Notes: generated by a model from the letters alone, not told the origin. Shown: positions 10,246 to 23,317, counted from the first letter of the stretch. The stretch: DNA of 64,000 nt from Manihot esculenta (GCF_001659605.2 NC_035172.2:17113051-17177050); one strand, 5' to 3'. Numbers and translations are program-made.

Positions 10246-13098
10246 AAATATTGAGATAAAATTGTAAATTAATGTGTAAGTTTTGCTTTCTTACTCCGGT
10301 TTCCTTAAATTAAGCTAAAGACATTGAATCAAATATGAAATTATTGAATGGACAAAAATTAAAATCGATTCGATCAAATTTATGTGGAGTTCAAAAACGT
10401 TTGATAAATTAATAGGGAAAATGCAAGTAAATTTGTAAACTTAATAAATTAAAAATTAAAATATCATATTTATATATGAGACTTACTAAAGTTTAGAGAA
10501 GATTTACTAGAATTCTTAATACAAAAGCGTGTACGAATTTTCCATTAATCAGAGTATTGAAAGTGAATAATTTACAATAGGCCTACTCATGCAACATGCA
10601 TTTTGGAATGGCAAGGCTACTTGAAATGCATCAATTAGTACTAAATGAGATTTTATGGAAGCCATGTTATTAACCTTCATTTGGAATTAAAAATTTTATA
10701 AAAGGGTCCTAATCCCCCATCCTCTCATGTTTATATTAAATTGAACAACACAAAAATTAATTAAAATATCTTTGATTGCTCGCTAGAGATGAAGCTATAT
10801 ATCAAGCTCAGCATTTCTTGAACAATTAGCTGCTTAACAGAGTTTCTCCAAGGCTATAGTTTTTTATTTAATACTAAAAAGGCACAACTTGAATCCGATA
10901 TATTTTCTATTTTCTATAACTTAAAAGTAAATGAAAACCAACCAGACTATCCACTATTAGCTTCTTTAATACCATAGTTGTATCTTTAAGCCTCATGTTG
11001 GTTGAATCACTTAAAAGTTTATTTGCAAATGTTTAGTCTTCTCATGAAAGATGGGATATGTTACTATATATTAGGCAACTTTTATATCACGGGACAAAGG
11101 GGTTGAAAAATATGTATTTAATCGGAAGAGCTCAATCTTATTTTGTTTCATAAACAATTCAAAGTAAATCAAAATATTATCGAGCCAAATCTTGAAATAG
11201 TTTACAAATAATTTGATTTATTTATAATTCTAATGAGTTTAGTTTAAAAATAAATAATTTAATTAAGTATTTATATGAGTTTTTTATATATGTAAATTCG
11301 AGTTCATTACTGTGTAACAGTCTTTCTATTTGTTTAAAAAAAGTAACTTTTTTAAATATTAGATGTATAGTGAAAATATAAAATTATTTATATTTTCCAA
11401 AGAAGGTAAGTGAACTATAGAGGATTGGGAAGATTGTGGGTCTCTTGATCCATTTTCTTCCCTTTTAAACAGGGGTTTAGATGTCCCTCTTCCACGTAGT
11501 TACAATTTATGAGCAAAATTTTTATGAAAGAAGTGAAAAAAAGTATTTGTGAGAGAAGGGGAAGTAAAATATTTTTGAAATAGGAGTTTGATAAAAAGAA
11601 AAAAAATATCCATTGGCTGTTTGACAGGCAGCAGTCACATATTTTTTATTTTCTTTTTAAAAAATTGTGCTGGCTGCGCTTGTAAAAAGAAAAAAATTGT
11701 GAAGTGCAACAGGCTTATTGTCAGACTTTTTGTCTAGCTAGCATAGAATCAGTTCTAATATCAGTTCTATATCATAGACTATCTAATATCAGTTGTATAA
11801 AACTTATATATTCTATATGATAGAGATCACATAGATAAAATATATTTATAAAATTAATATATCTATGAAACTAATAGTTTTAGATCATTCAGAGAAGCAC
11901 CTAAAAGCCAATGATGAAGGGAATTGCATAAGGATTGAACAATCTATAGCTTGAAATTTGAATTTCATAAAAATGAGAGAAATAAAATTAAGATAGAGAG
12001 AGGCTCTATTGAGAGTAGAGTAAAAAAACTCTTGAAAATTGAAGTGATATTACGCTGTGATTAAATATATATGACTGTACGAGAATAGTTTAATAAAATA
12101 TAAATTTAATTCTTGTAATTTTAAATATTTATTTTAATTAATTTTTATATATTAATTTTATGGCACTGAAATTTAAATATTATTAATAATATGTTTGCTA
12201 ATAATCAGTTGAAATTTTTTTTTTTACAGTAATCCTTATATTTTTTCTAATAACTATCTATATAATATATATAGAATTTTGTAAAACAAATATAATTATG
12301 GTTTATTAGTAAACTTGTAATTAATACTATTTAATTTCAGTGTCACGAATTAATATATTAAAAACAATAAAATATATCATAAAAAATAATAAAAAAATAT
12401 TTATAATTATAAAAAAATATATTATAAATAATATTATCATATTAATATAATATAATATAAGTACATTATTATTTTAGAATAATAATAATTTTTTTAAATA
12501 ACACTTGCTTATTGCACGTGTGATCATTCTCCCACCGTCATATTAGTCAATGAGAACTCCTATTTTATAAAATTTTTTGGTCCCATCCCACAAATATATT
12601 TTTTTAATAAAAAGTCTTTTATAAGTCTATGTTTTTCTAGTCAAAAATAAAAAATTTTATGTAAAAATAACCCCTAAAAAACTAACCGCAGATGTCAAAA
12701 ACCCTAAAATCCTAAAATTTAATACATTGGAGAAAAAATCTTTAAAATCCAAAACAGATAGCAAACCCTAAAAATCTAAACTCGATAAGATCCGAATCAT
12801 GATTCGGATATCATTATAAAAAGCACCTCTCCTCTCGTCTCCCATTTCTGGCCACCATTTTTAATGGATAAATAATTTTGATCAAAGGCTCCACAACAAT
12901 AGTTAGAGGTTTTAAAATATACACTTATTATTGAGAGCAATAAATCAGTCACAAACAGTGAAACCAAAAAAAAAAAAAAGAAATCGGATCATGCTATAAT
13001 GGTGAAAAACCAGACGGTTAATAAAAGGGAAAAAGGAAACTTCCACGATCGCCCCCTCGTTTCCAATGCTAGGCCAATTAGAGTTGCCTCCAGAAAAG
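10246..13098. other. AT-rich intergenic DNA, no feature recognised
   Basis: The stretch is mostly A/T-rich with poly-A and poly-T runs. No open frame of note, RNA gene or paired repeat was found. It ends in the 5-bp target site of the solo LTR. Confidence 0.6.
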
Positions 13099-13103
13099 TT
13101 GAT

Positions 13104-15382
13104 TGTAATACCCGGCTAGACTCCGGTATCGGAATTCCTACCGTCCGGTAGAACCTCGGATGTTGGATGCCTCTAGTAGGGTAGAAACATGTCTTCATAA
13201 AATGTTTTAAGGTATTTCATGGTTTTAAGTAAAATGGAAATGAGTTTTTGCATAAAAACAACCTTGGAGGAAAACTCAGGTTCGGCCGCCGAACCTCAAG
13301 TTCGGCTGCCGAACATGCGTGCCTTCGGGAGCGCCTTTAGGCCCCCGAAAGCATAAGTGAGGAAAGTCCAGGTTCGGCCGCCGAACCTCAAGTTCGGCCG
13401 CCGAACATGGCATGCATGCGGAGGCACGTTCGGCCCCCGAACGTGGCCTGGCTAGCCACTATAAAAGGGTCCCTTAGCCGAAAACGAGTGAGCTTTTTCC
13501 CCATTTTCGGCCAAGGTGAGCTCTCCGCCGTCCCTCACCGATCTTGAGTTCTTTCCTTCCAATCCTACTCGATTTTCATGAGTTTTTACATTGTTTTGAA
13601 GATTTTCAAGCTTTGAGCAAAGTTTTGGAGCTTTGAGGTTCAAAGGAACTCAACCCCTCCCACCTCCGAGTTTAGGTCGTCTCTCTCGATCTCCACGAGG
13701 TAAGAGCCGATCTTAAGCTCATTTCATGTTTTAAGTAAGTTTTAAGTCGATCTATGGGGTAGAATGCATGTTTAGCTCATGGTTAGGTTTATGGGTTTTA
13801 TATGTGATTATGAACAATGTGAGTTGCTTGTTGTGTTGTAGTTGGGGTTTTTGTTGGTTTGATGCCCCTAGGAACTTGTATGCTTGTTTGTGTATGTTTG
13901 GGAATGTTGTAGAATAGGTTATGCATGATTTGGGTAGTTTTGGAGGCAATGTGCATAGGAGAGCTGAGTTTCTGCCACTAAGGGAGAAACCAGGTTCGGC
14001 AGCCGAAGGAACTTTCGGCCGCCGAACATGCTTGTGGAGGCAGCCTTCGGCTGCCGAAGCTTTCGGGGAAAGTGCCGCCGAACATGCATGAGTTTCGCCT
14101 CTGTCTGGGAGTTTCGGCCGCCGAAAGTGCCGCCGAACATGCATGAGTTTCGCCTCTGTCTGGGAGTTTCGGCCGCCGAACCTGCCGCCGAAAGTGCCCT
14201 GTCCAGCCCTCTCTTGCATGTTTTTCTATGATTATTTTATGATGTTTTAGGGGGTTTTTGGGGAGTAGTTTAGAGTTATGTTCATGTTTGTTTGGTCCCT
14301 CATTTGAGTCCACCTGTGTAGGTTCGGACCCGAGGAACCGAGGACCCCAGCAGTGAGTCAGCTGCTCCAGTGTCTGGTCAGAGCTACCCAGAGGTGAGTG
14401 GAATATCTCTTTATGTTTTAAAGCAAATGATGGACTTTTTAGCATGTTTCACGCATCATGAATGCCATGAGATGTACTAGGTTGTTGCATTAGAATTCAC
14501 GAATGTGTTGCATTGCATACTTTATTGTTGATTGATGTGGATGAACGTTGGATGATCCAAAGCCCTCGATCTATGATATGACGATGTGATATGTACAGTA
14601 CGGAATGTAAGACCAGTGGGACCCATTCTACGTTCGCTGGCACCATGTAAGGGAAAGACCAGGACCCATTCTACGTTCTGGCACAGTTGGACTGTTATGT
14701 TATGCTATGTTATGTAAGAGAAAGACCAGGACCCATTCTACGTTCTGGCACAGTTGGACTATGTAGAGGGCTATTGGTGACAAGTTCATCCTTGATGTGA
14801 TTAGCTGTGATGTGATGCATTCCATGATCCATATGATTTAAATGTTTTTATTATTCTGCTCACTGGGCTCTAGTAGCTCACCCCTCTCCCATTTTCCCCA
14901 GGATTGCAGGTACAGGGTAGACCAGGAGATCCGTAAGAGTAATGAAGTCATGTGTATGTAATAGATAGTGTGGATATGATAAATGTATTAATGTTATGTA
15001 AAAGTATAGTTTCAGTCATGTAATGATATTGAGGATTAGAGATTGTGCTTGACTTTATGTATGAGGTATCCCTTTTAATACATGATCTTAAATATTTTAT
15101 GACGATTATGCAACCAACTCAACATATGATGTTTTGCCCATTGGGGCATTGAGGAGATCCCACTGAGGGGTCATGTTTATGATTATGAGTATGTTCAGTG
15201 CATGCACAGGTTGAGTTTGACATATGAGTGAAAGAAAAGTTTTAAATTTTTATGTTTGTTGTTGATCATGTATGGGATTAAACAGGTTTTCAGGTTGTAT
15301 GTTAGGCTTGCTACGGGTCCCGGCGGCCTTAAGTCGACCCGGATCCTAGCGCCGGTAGCGGTCCGATTTTCGGGTCGTTACA
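13104..15382 (+). mobile_element. Solo LTR of Ty3/gypsy family G
   Basis: The sequence starts TGTAATACCCGGC and ends GGGTCGTTACA, identical in form to both ends of the LTRs that flank the complete family-G elements later in the window. It is 2,279 bp long. The 5 bp before it (TTGAT, 13,099-13,103) are repeated directly after it (15,383-15,387), so it is one insertion event. No PBS, gag or pol lies next to it, so it is a solo LTR left by LTR-LTR recombination. It carries two clusters of the TTCGGCCGCCGAA motif and a 55-bp tandem duplication (14,071 and 14,126). Confidence 0.95.
13459..13468 (+). promoter_or_regulatory. LTR TATA box
   Basis: CTATAAAAGG, about 355 bp into the LTR and directly after the first cluster of GC-rich near-palindromes. 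The same 'ccactataaaaggg' context occurs in every plus-oriented copy of this LTR family in the window, so it is the likely U3 promoter. Confidence 0.7.
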
Positions 15383-15387
15383 TTGAT

Positions 15388-16099
15388 GTTAGCAAAAAGA
15401 TGAATGCTCTTTGGTGGTAGCAACCCATCTCCGCGCTCCTAATACCAATATACAATACATGGGAAGCACAACCTAGAAGGATCTCAACTTGAAAAGAAAA
15501 GAAAAAATCAACAAACAAAACAACTAGTAGTAGGATCTAAACTTTTCTTCCTCACCACAAAAACTCAACCTGCAAATAAACAAAAATCAAAATTAAAGTA
15601 TTTACAACCTCATCTAGGTGAGGAAAAAGTGAAATCCACTCCGGATAAGGTGGAGAAAGCCACCCCTACCCATCAAGACCTACTTCCGAGCAAGGTGGAG
15701 AAAGCCACCCCTAACCGTCGAGGCAGAAGCGGCTACAAGAATCGATAAAAAAGAGATCTTGTGCCTCAAAAAAGAAAAAAAAAATAGATTCTCAGAGAAA
15801 AACTCTCTCCAAGAGAAAGATTTATGAGTCTATAGTTCAATTTCTACCGTTCTTGAATCTAAAATCTTAAATCCTTTGCCATCTGACTAAAAACTAAAGC
15901 TTAAAGAGTTTTTTTTTTATATATATAAATTAAGATAATTTATAATAAAGTATATGAAATTTAATTAACAAAAATTTATCATTCACTTTCTAACATTTTA
16001 ATGTGAAATAATTTAGTATCTAAAATTTTATTCTATTAATAAAATAATTTTTTTTTGTTAAAATTCACTCTTAACCTCCGTTTATTTTACAGAAAATAT
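15388..16099. other. Spacer, no gene recognised
   Basis: Contains a short repeat ('gtggagaaagccacccct' at about 15,650 and 15,690) and AT-rich DNA. Together with 12,960-13,098 it is the pre-insertion sequence of the solo LTR. Read on the minus strand it has leader-like pyrimidine runs but no open frame. Confidence 0.45.
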
Positions 16100-16279
16100 T
16101 TTTTAAAAAAATATTTCCAATACATTGAGAACAATGCATGAATTAGGTGTGGGGGTGCATATCTTTGAATTTATTTTTAAGTATTCCATTTTTACTTTAA
16201 TTTTTAGTTTGAATTGCCACGGTTTGAATTTTTTTTCATTTTTGTTATTTTTGCTTTTATTGCACACACATGTAGCCAT

Positions 16280-16312
<33 letters not shown>

Positions 16313-17190
16313 CTAGTTTGCTTTACACAAACTCATAAGCTATGTTGAATGAGGTTTCTTTCCATGACCCCGTTGATGTGATGACTCTTTAAACCTAAGT
16401 TGAATAAATTCGAGTGAGTTGTATTCATTGTTGGAAATTTTCTTTTGAATTAAATCTTTGAGCTTGTCATGGTGAAAAATATATGACATTACTCATTAGA
16501 GAGAACAATAAATTGAAAGATGTGTGAATAATGACATATGACTTGTTTTAGCAATTGGTGTTGATTTGCCCAATTCATTGAGAAAGAAATTCAGCAAAGG
16601 CAGAGACTTCAAACGCATAAATTGAAAATTGTTCTAATGGTCAAAAGACTATGAACAGAGCTAGTAGCCACTTGGACAGGTGACCAACTGAGTAATTGGG
16701 GGTGGGTATCATAAATATGTATCTTCACGTTAAAAGGTTGTGACTTTTTCAAGCAAGAATAAAGTGCAAAAAGCTGAATAAAGTGCTTCAAGTAAGGGCA
16801 AGTTACTCCGAAAGTTAGGAAAAGTCTTAACTGAATAGGAATATTTGCATGTATAATCTCTCTTGAGGAAAACAAATACTAGCAATGGTAGGTAAGGGGA
16901 GACAAGAAAAGAAGGAGAGTAACTTTGGTGCATACATTTTTCACTGCAGTGCTTAAAAGTAGGGGTCTAGGGTAAGAGATTAAGTAGAAATAAAGGATCA
17001 ATAGCAAAGAGAGCTTGTTTGACTAAGTTTATTTGCTTGAAGACAAACAAAAGGTTAGGTGTGGGGACATTTGATTAGTCCAAATTTAGACCATTTTATT
17101 GTGTTGTTATTAATGTTAATTTACACTTTTTCTGTCTAATTTTGTGATTTTGATCTTATTTTGCAGAAAATGGTGTAAATAGGTAATTTG
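16100..17190 (+). mobile_element. Old LTR-retroelement 3' fragment (tentative)
   Basis: The motif 'tTAGGTGTGGGG' occurs at about 16,143 and 17,052. The second copy is preceded by 'ttgcttgaagacaaacaaa' and followed by 'tttgattagtcc'. A purine-rich GTGTGGGG stretch after 'gcttgaagacaa' is a familiar sight at the 3' end of plant gypsy-type elements. There is no coding match, no paired LTR and no target duplication. A 31-nt poly-T run lies at 16,282-16,312. Confidence 0.3.
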
Positions 17191-17839
17191 AAAAAAATAC
17201 ACTTAAAATCTCCTTTTTATTTTACTTTCAGTTTATTTACTTGGTCTTGATAAAAATATTTTTTATTAAAAATATTTTTTACATAAAATATTTTTTAAAT
17301 ATAAATTATTTTCTAAAAAAAAAATCTGAAACTATAATAATTTAATTTTTTAAATTTTACTTTTTATAACAGATTACTACCTTTAATTTTAATAATTTAT
17401 AACAATTAATTCTTACAGTTTTAATATTTATAGTAATTTAGTCACTGTAAAATGTCACTTCTTCAATTAACAGTCGATTAATAATAAATTTAATAAAATA
17501 ATTATTCTGTTAATAAAATAAAAAATAAAAAATAAAATATTTATTATTAAAAAAATAAAGTTTTATTAAACTTTAAAGACTATACTGTAAATTATCCTTG
17601 AAGACATCATAAGATATTTCATACTTTTCCACGGCAACAGCTTTATTGCCAAAACCATAATTTAAAATTTACAGTTGAAGCATCAGGCCTTCTCCCCCTT
17701 CTCTTTATTGTCTACTTGCATAAGAAAAATGGAAAGAAAGAAAGGAAATTTTAACTCCCTATCATCCAATTAACCAATGATTTTCTAAAATAATTAATTG
17801 CCTTGAAAGATTATTAATCCTAATTAATGAAAATGCATG
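17191..17839. other. AT-rich spacer downstream of the TBL gene
   Basis: No open frame or recognised repeat. It lies 3' of the minus-strand TBL stop codon and should contain its 3' UTR. No single poly(A) signal stands out. Confidence 0.5.
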
Positions 17840-20686
17840 TCAGCTGAAGAGAGCTGCATATAGAAGCTGGTTCCAAGCATCAGGCAGTCCAGGTAGACAC
17901 CAATGGCTGCAATCTTCCTTGTGGTTGCCATTATAGGCTGATGGGTGAGCATCCTTTCGATATTGTGACAGGGTGGTGACATCTAATAAAAATACTGGTT
18001 TATTTATCCTGCTCAATACCTTCTTAACCACAACCCAAGCCATCGGCATGCCTGATGGGTATCTTAATCCAAAAAATGGTTGTGTCTCTCCAGGGCATGA
18101 CTTCATGGGTTGGTTCCAATCCTTCCCCCTAATTATTTTATCACCAAACAGAGCTTAAATCAAAATCCACGTATTTAAAATATGATATGTTAAATTAAAG
18201 TAAAAAAAAAAATTATTATCAAGTCTCTGTAATTTTATGAAATTAAACATTTATTTATTTTTAAAAAATAATTTATATTTAATAAAAAATTAAAGAATTT
18301 ATTTTTATAAAATATAGTAACAGAGTGATGAGATTTGATAATAATTACAAAGAAGTAGGGAGTTTGCTTACTCGTAATGAGTGGGAGATATGCCTTGGAA
18401 GAAGACCTTGGTTTTAGAAGGATCAACATATCTATTGACCCATCTAGCCCATGTGGTGAGTCCTTTATAAAAAGCAACCAATCGGTTCATGTCTTTATAC
18501 CTTCTATTACCCTCTTGCATATATCTCCATCTGCAATACAAATAATATTTACACATTTAAAATCTAAATTAAAATAAACACATATTAATAAAAATTATCC
18601 ACAACATCAATAATTTATTAAGAAATAATTAAAAAAAGCTGTTTTTTTTTAACCATGTTCAGTTAAATGTTTAATGGCCATGCAAATAAGTATTTTAAAA
18701 AATTACTGAGGAGAAAGAAAAGAATGGATCCTACGGTTGAGTTCTTCCGGTGTGAGTCCACCAATGCCACGTGTTAAAGATCAACATGTCCATTCCAATC
18801 CATGCTCTGCCGCTGTATATTGAGTCAAGCTTCAAGATTGTCCCATCCTTCTCGTTAACAAGATCTACTAGAAATGGTGTTTGATATAGTAATATCGTCA
18901 CTCCATATTCCTGCTCAAAATAAATATATAATACTTAATTATTTTGTACAATCAATTTCATTTTTATATAAAAAAATCAATCTTTTAAATAATTTCATAT
19001 ATTAAATTAATAAGTTTGGCATAATATATATATATATTAATGTCATCAAATTTATAAAAATTATATCTAAACAATAAATTTTCACTGATCTACATATAAT
19101 TTGGATTCTTCATATAATATACGAGAAATATTTTTCAATAGCAAGAGAATTAAAATGGATAGTTAAAAAGCAGAGTTAAAAATTTTAAATTATAATAAAT
19201 GAGAACGAATTTATTATAGAATGATTTAAATTTATAATTTTAAAAATATAGGAATCGATCTATTAATTATGTTAAAATTTAAGAATTTAAGTGTAGTTTA
19301 TTTATTTAAAAAGATAATAAAAATATTTTTTTATATTTTTTAATAGTAAAAATAGATGTAAGAATTTTTAATTTGGAATAGAAAATTTTAATTGTTTAAT
19401 TTTAAAAATATAAAAATTATTTATGTTAAAATTTAAAGGATTATAATATAATTTATTTTTTTAAAAAGAGAGAAAAAGGTAAAAGATTTATTGGTGTTTA
19501 AAATTTGAAAGACCTAGTAATTAATAAAAGGTGCAGCGTAGACTAGACATGTCTCCGGCAAACTGAGGGAAAAAGCAAGCCCACCACCAATCACGCCCCA
19601 CTTCTACTGCTGGTAACTAAAACTCAACTCTGCTTCACACTTGAACCTCAACTAAAGAGGGAGATTTCACAAGTACACAATTGGGGTGGAAGAATATTCA
19701 ATTTAAAATATATTTTTTTTTGTCTAAATTAATTTAAGAAATTCATGTTAAACTCATTTTAACCTAAATAATTAAAAAATAATGAAAATTTAGCTTCTTA
19801 ATTTTTTTTATTGTATTATCAAGAAATGAAAGATTTAGTAAAAAAATTGTTGTTTTGGTTAAATGAAACTTCCATATATTTGATCGCTGTCTACTTTATC
19901 GGAACATCGTTTTCAGTATGATCAAAATATTAAATGCTACTACATTACTAAACAGGTAAGAACCAAGCAATTCCTTTTTTTTAAAAGCAAGAATCAAGCA
20001 ATATATGATTATATAATTTTTTAAAAAATTTATTAAATTTCATATCAATTTATTTAGATTTTAATTGTAAATTAAATCCGATTCAAATTTAATAAAATTA
20101 AAAAAGTTACCTCAAATGTGACTGAAGATAAGCCATTTCGCCTTATGACTGAAGCCTTTGAATTAGGAACCCAAGCATGAAGCATACAAATCAAAGATTG
20201 CCATTGGTTCAGACTCAGTGAGTCACCTACAAACATTATCTTCTTCCCTCTCCATTTCTCCAAGAAATTCAACCCGTTAAACCTGCAACACTACAAATTC
20301 ATAAACTACATTTTCTTTATATTAATCATGACTATTAAAAACTAAATATAAAATTAATTAATTAATTACCTGGGTAAGTCACACAAGAATGGCTGCCACC
20401 TGTACTTGAGATAGTTCCAATCAGGACGCCCATTCTTCTGGCAGTTGAATTGAGAATCTATAAAAGGACAGTTTGAAGAATCATAGAGAGGGTAAGAAGA
20501 ATCAAACACCCATTTTCCTTGGAACCAATTACATTTCCTGGAAAATAAACTGTCTGCAGCAGTTGCAGAGCTATTGAAGAAGGTGGTCTTCAAAATCTCA
20601 GCTTTTGTTGCTGGGAAATGGAGATGAAGAGATGATAACAAGAAGAGAGAGAGAAATGAGAAGGCTTTGAACAAGAACCACATCAT
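17840..20686 (-). CDS. TRICHOME BIREFRINGENCE-LIKE protein (PMR5N + PC-esterase), five exons
   Basis: Exons on the minus strand are 20686-20370, 20282-20111, 18910-18735, 18530-18372 and 18128-17840. All four introns are GT-AG (87, 1,200, 204 and 243 bp). The exons sum to 1,113 nt, 370 codons plus TGA, the usual TBL length. Residues 1-29 form a hydrophobic signal/anchor. The PMR5N domain follows (about 51-105: [18 protein letters not shown], then [14 protein letters not shown]). The PC-esterase domain carries the GDSL motif (125-128) and the C-terminal DxxH (DCSH, 347-350). NTWHWW is typical of the family. TBLs are Golgi enzymes that O-acetylate wall polysaccharides (xylan, mannan, pectin). 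The pattern resembles the TBL37-43 group; the exact substrate cannot be told. The second ATG (20,683) directly follows the first. No break is seen. Confidence 0.93.
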
Positions 20687-20747
20687 GGGTTTTCAACCAG
20701 AACCTCAAAAAAGACAAGTGAAGACAATGTTGTTGCCTCAGACAAAT

Positions 20748-20757
20748 GTTTATATAA
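20748..20757 (-). promoter_or_regulatory. Candidate TATA box of the TBL gene
   Basis: On the minus strand the sequence reads TTATATAAAC about 62 bp upstream of the TBL start codon. It is the only good TATA match close to the ATG and would give a short 5' UTR of about 30 nt. Upstream DNA to about 20,830 is purine-rich (GA) on the plus strand, that is CT-rich on the coding strand. Confidence 0.4.
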
Positions 20758-20829
20758 TGTAAGAGAGATCTGGTGAGGTAAGAGGAGAGGGTGAGAACTG
20801 AGAAGGGAAGGGGCTCACATGGAATGTAT

Positions 20830-21357
20830 CTCAGAGTACTATATATCTTTTTTAATTTGCTTCCGACAAGAAAGACTGAGAGATCTTTGGATGTATTTTA
20901 TTTTATTGAAAAAATTATTATTTAGCGTGTGCCATGGAAAAAACTCATGATTTTGAATTCTTTATTCTAAAAAATTATTAAAATATTCGTTAATTTAAAA
21001 AATTTATTTATTAATTAATTTGTAAATTTTAATTATTAAATATTAAAAAAGTCAAAAATAGGAATTAATATTATAGAAATTAAATGATAAATTTTTATAT
21101 TTTATTTTAATTTAATTTAGGTTGGCATGTGGAGATGATTCAACTTTCAATCACTTACTTTGAAAAATAGGAATCATGATGAGTTTGATTCTAAAATAAT
21201 GGGAAAATTTTCCCCCCACCAAGAAAGAGATCCAAATCCAATTATATTGCATGCTATTGAAGGGTTTCTTTTTCCTAATTCTGTTTGCTGATTCAATAAT
21301 TTTCTTTTTCTTTTTTGCTTTTCTCATCACACACTTTTTTCACAAGTTCATAAAATT
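20830..21357. other. AT-rich intergenic DNA
   Basis: Upstream flank of the TBL gene. No open frame or repeat recognised. Confidence 0.5.
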
Positions 21358-21803
21358 AGGAGGCATTCGGTAGGTTACATTTAAAATCAAATCGAATTAA
21401 ATAAATTAAAAATTAAAATTTAATATTTATAAAAATCAAATCAAATTAATTTTGATTAAAAATTAAATCGAACCAAATTAATTTGATTTAATTTGATTTA
21501 ATTCGGTTTGATTAGTTTAAATTTTTAATAATTTTTTTTTATTTTTTACACTTTATTTTTAATATTTTAAAATTTAATTGAAATATTTTAATTTTAATAT
21601 AATATAATATCTCTAAATTATTAAAAATAATACACTATTTTTACGAATCAATTCGATTCAGTTTTTTTAATTTTTTCAAATCAAAATCAAATCAAACTGA
21701 AATAACTGAAATTTTAAAATTGAAAATTGAATCGAATTGTGAATTTTTAAATTAATTTAGTTCGATCCATTTTTTCAATTTGAACCAAATATTGCTCATT
21801 CCT
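21358..21803. repeat. Degenerate foldback repeat
   Basis: The left end reads AGGAGGCATTCGGTAGGTT. The right end, reverse-complemented, begins AGGAATGAGCAATATTTGG. Inner parts alternate 'aaatcaaatcgaa' and 'ttcggtttgatt'. This is the layout of a common dispersed plant repeat with GAGCATTCGGTT-like ends that folds on itself. The copy is old: arms pair only in part and no target duplication was found. Confidence 0.45.
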
Positions 21804-23131
21804 AAATAAAATATACCATTAATCAAATTTACCTTTAAATTTGCCAGTTTTATAGTTATGATAGAACTGCCCAACTTTTGTGCCATTTAATACTTGTATA
21901 TCAATATCAATAAATTTTTGCAATATGTATTTATAATATTTTAATAATTTATTATAATCAATTTTAAATAATTTTTATGATAATCAATAATAAAATTATG
22001 TGTATAATCTTTGTTTTTATCTCATTTATATTTAATTTATATCAATTTTGACTGAAATTTTTAAAGACAATTACAGACTATAACTCAGTAATAAATTTTA
22101 AGGTTTTTTTTTAACTGCATTTGCATAGCACATAGCATAACTTATTTCCAAATAGAGAATATTTTTTATAAAAAATTATGTTTTTGAAAATAGTTAATTT
22201 AAATTTTAAGAATTATTATGTATTATTTAAGAAAAAAAAAACTCCAGTAAATGGCCAATGAAAAAAAGAATGGAAAATCAGAATTTTATTTTATTTTTAT
22301 ATTTTTTTATTTTACACGATTTATTTTTAATCAAGTATTTAGGCTAAAATGAAAAAGAAAAATTCTAGTCTTTGTTTTTTTTATTTTCTTCATTTTTCAG
22401 CTAAATCTATAATGGTTTTTTATAAAGGCAATTTTTGTTAAAATATTTGGAAATAAGCTTCTCCAATAAAGTATTATTTTTATTAAAATTTAGACGTAAT
22501 TAATTAATTTCTAATTCCAAACAATTTCAATATAAATCCTGGAAAAGAAGTCTTAATATAAATTTACAGAAATAAACATATAACATTATTTTATTATAAA
22601 TTTATAATGGTAAATAAATAAAATAATTATAATTTAAAATTTTGATAATTTTTGTATTTTATTGCACGGGAAACACCGCCCATGCTGATTCCTAGCTCCC
22701 GTGACCTTTTTGACAACCTAAAAAAAAAAAAGGCAGGATAACTTTATTATTTATTTATTTATTTGTATAGTAAAATTGTTTTGTGAAGTAATTTTCACAT
22801 GTTTTACTAATCTTTTTTTAAATAACATATATTCCCTCCTTTTTGGATTGTTCACTGTTTAAAAAATTACTATTTAATCATTTAATTTTATCACCGTTAT
22901 AAATTAGTCCATTAATTTTAAAAATTTAACTATTTAATCTTTAATTTTAATTTCATTAAAATTATGTCCCTCTATCTATTTTATTGTTAAAAATATTTTT
23001 AAAAAACTAAAATACCATTTTTCTCTAATTTTTTTACATATTCACACTCCATAAAATTCAAAAAAATTAGTTTGACAAATTGTTTAAATCATCTCTATGT
23101 CATTTCACAAAAACAAAAATAAGAGAATGAC
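21804..23131. other. AT-rich intergenic DNA up to the copia insertion site
   Basis: No gene recognised. The last 5 bp (ATGAC, 23,127-23,131) are the target site of the copia element and recur at 57,243-57,247. Confidence 0.6.
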
Positions 23132-23305
23132 TGTTACAGAAGAAAAGAGAAAGGGTAGTTAACTTGTAATCCAAATGTATTTATCCTATTGGTTAGAATA
23201 GCTCAGTCTCTTTTCTTTTTCTTTTTCTTCTTTGTATATAAAACCTCTTCTATCAATGAGAAATCCATCAATTCTTCTCTCCATTTAACGATTCTTTTTC
23301 TGTTA
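23132..23305 (+). repeat. Copia 5' LTR
   Basis: 174 bp, pairing with 57,069-57,242 with only a few base differences (for example AACTTG versus AACTTC). It contains TATATAAAA at 23,235-23,243 followed by a short leader. The ends are TG and TA rather than the usual TG and CA. The matching target duplications confirm these borders. Confidence 0.93.
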
Positions 23306-23317
23306 TGGTATCAGAGC
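23306..23317 (+). promoter_or_regulatory. Copia primer-binding site (tRNA-iMet)
   Basis: TGGTATCAGAGC directly follows the LTR. It is complementary to the 3' end of plant initiator methionine tRNA, the usual minus-strand primer of Ty1/copia elements. Confidence 0.9.

Noticed and set aside
13270..14210. Regularly spaced palindromes resembling a CRISPR array
   Set aside because: Plant nuclear context, irregular spacing, no unique spacers and no cas genes; the motifs are part of an LTR.
13752..14445. Several overlapping ORFs of 70-155 residues in the LTRs, rich in RRPK, FGGR and SAAE
   Set aside because: They are translations of the GC-rich TTCGGCCGCCGAA arrays in different frames, recur in every LTR copy on both strands and have no start context or domain.
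16125..16316. 63-residue ORF ending in poly-Phe
   Set aside because: It is produced by the 31-nt poly-T run.
23306..23317. tRNA-like matches at TGGTATCAGAGC sites
   Set aside because: These are primer-binding sites complementary to only the 3' end of tRNA-iMet; no cloverleaf surrounds them.
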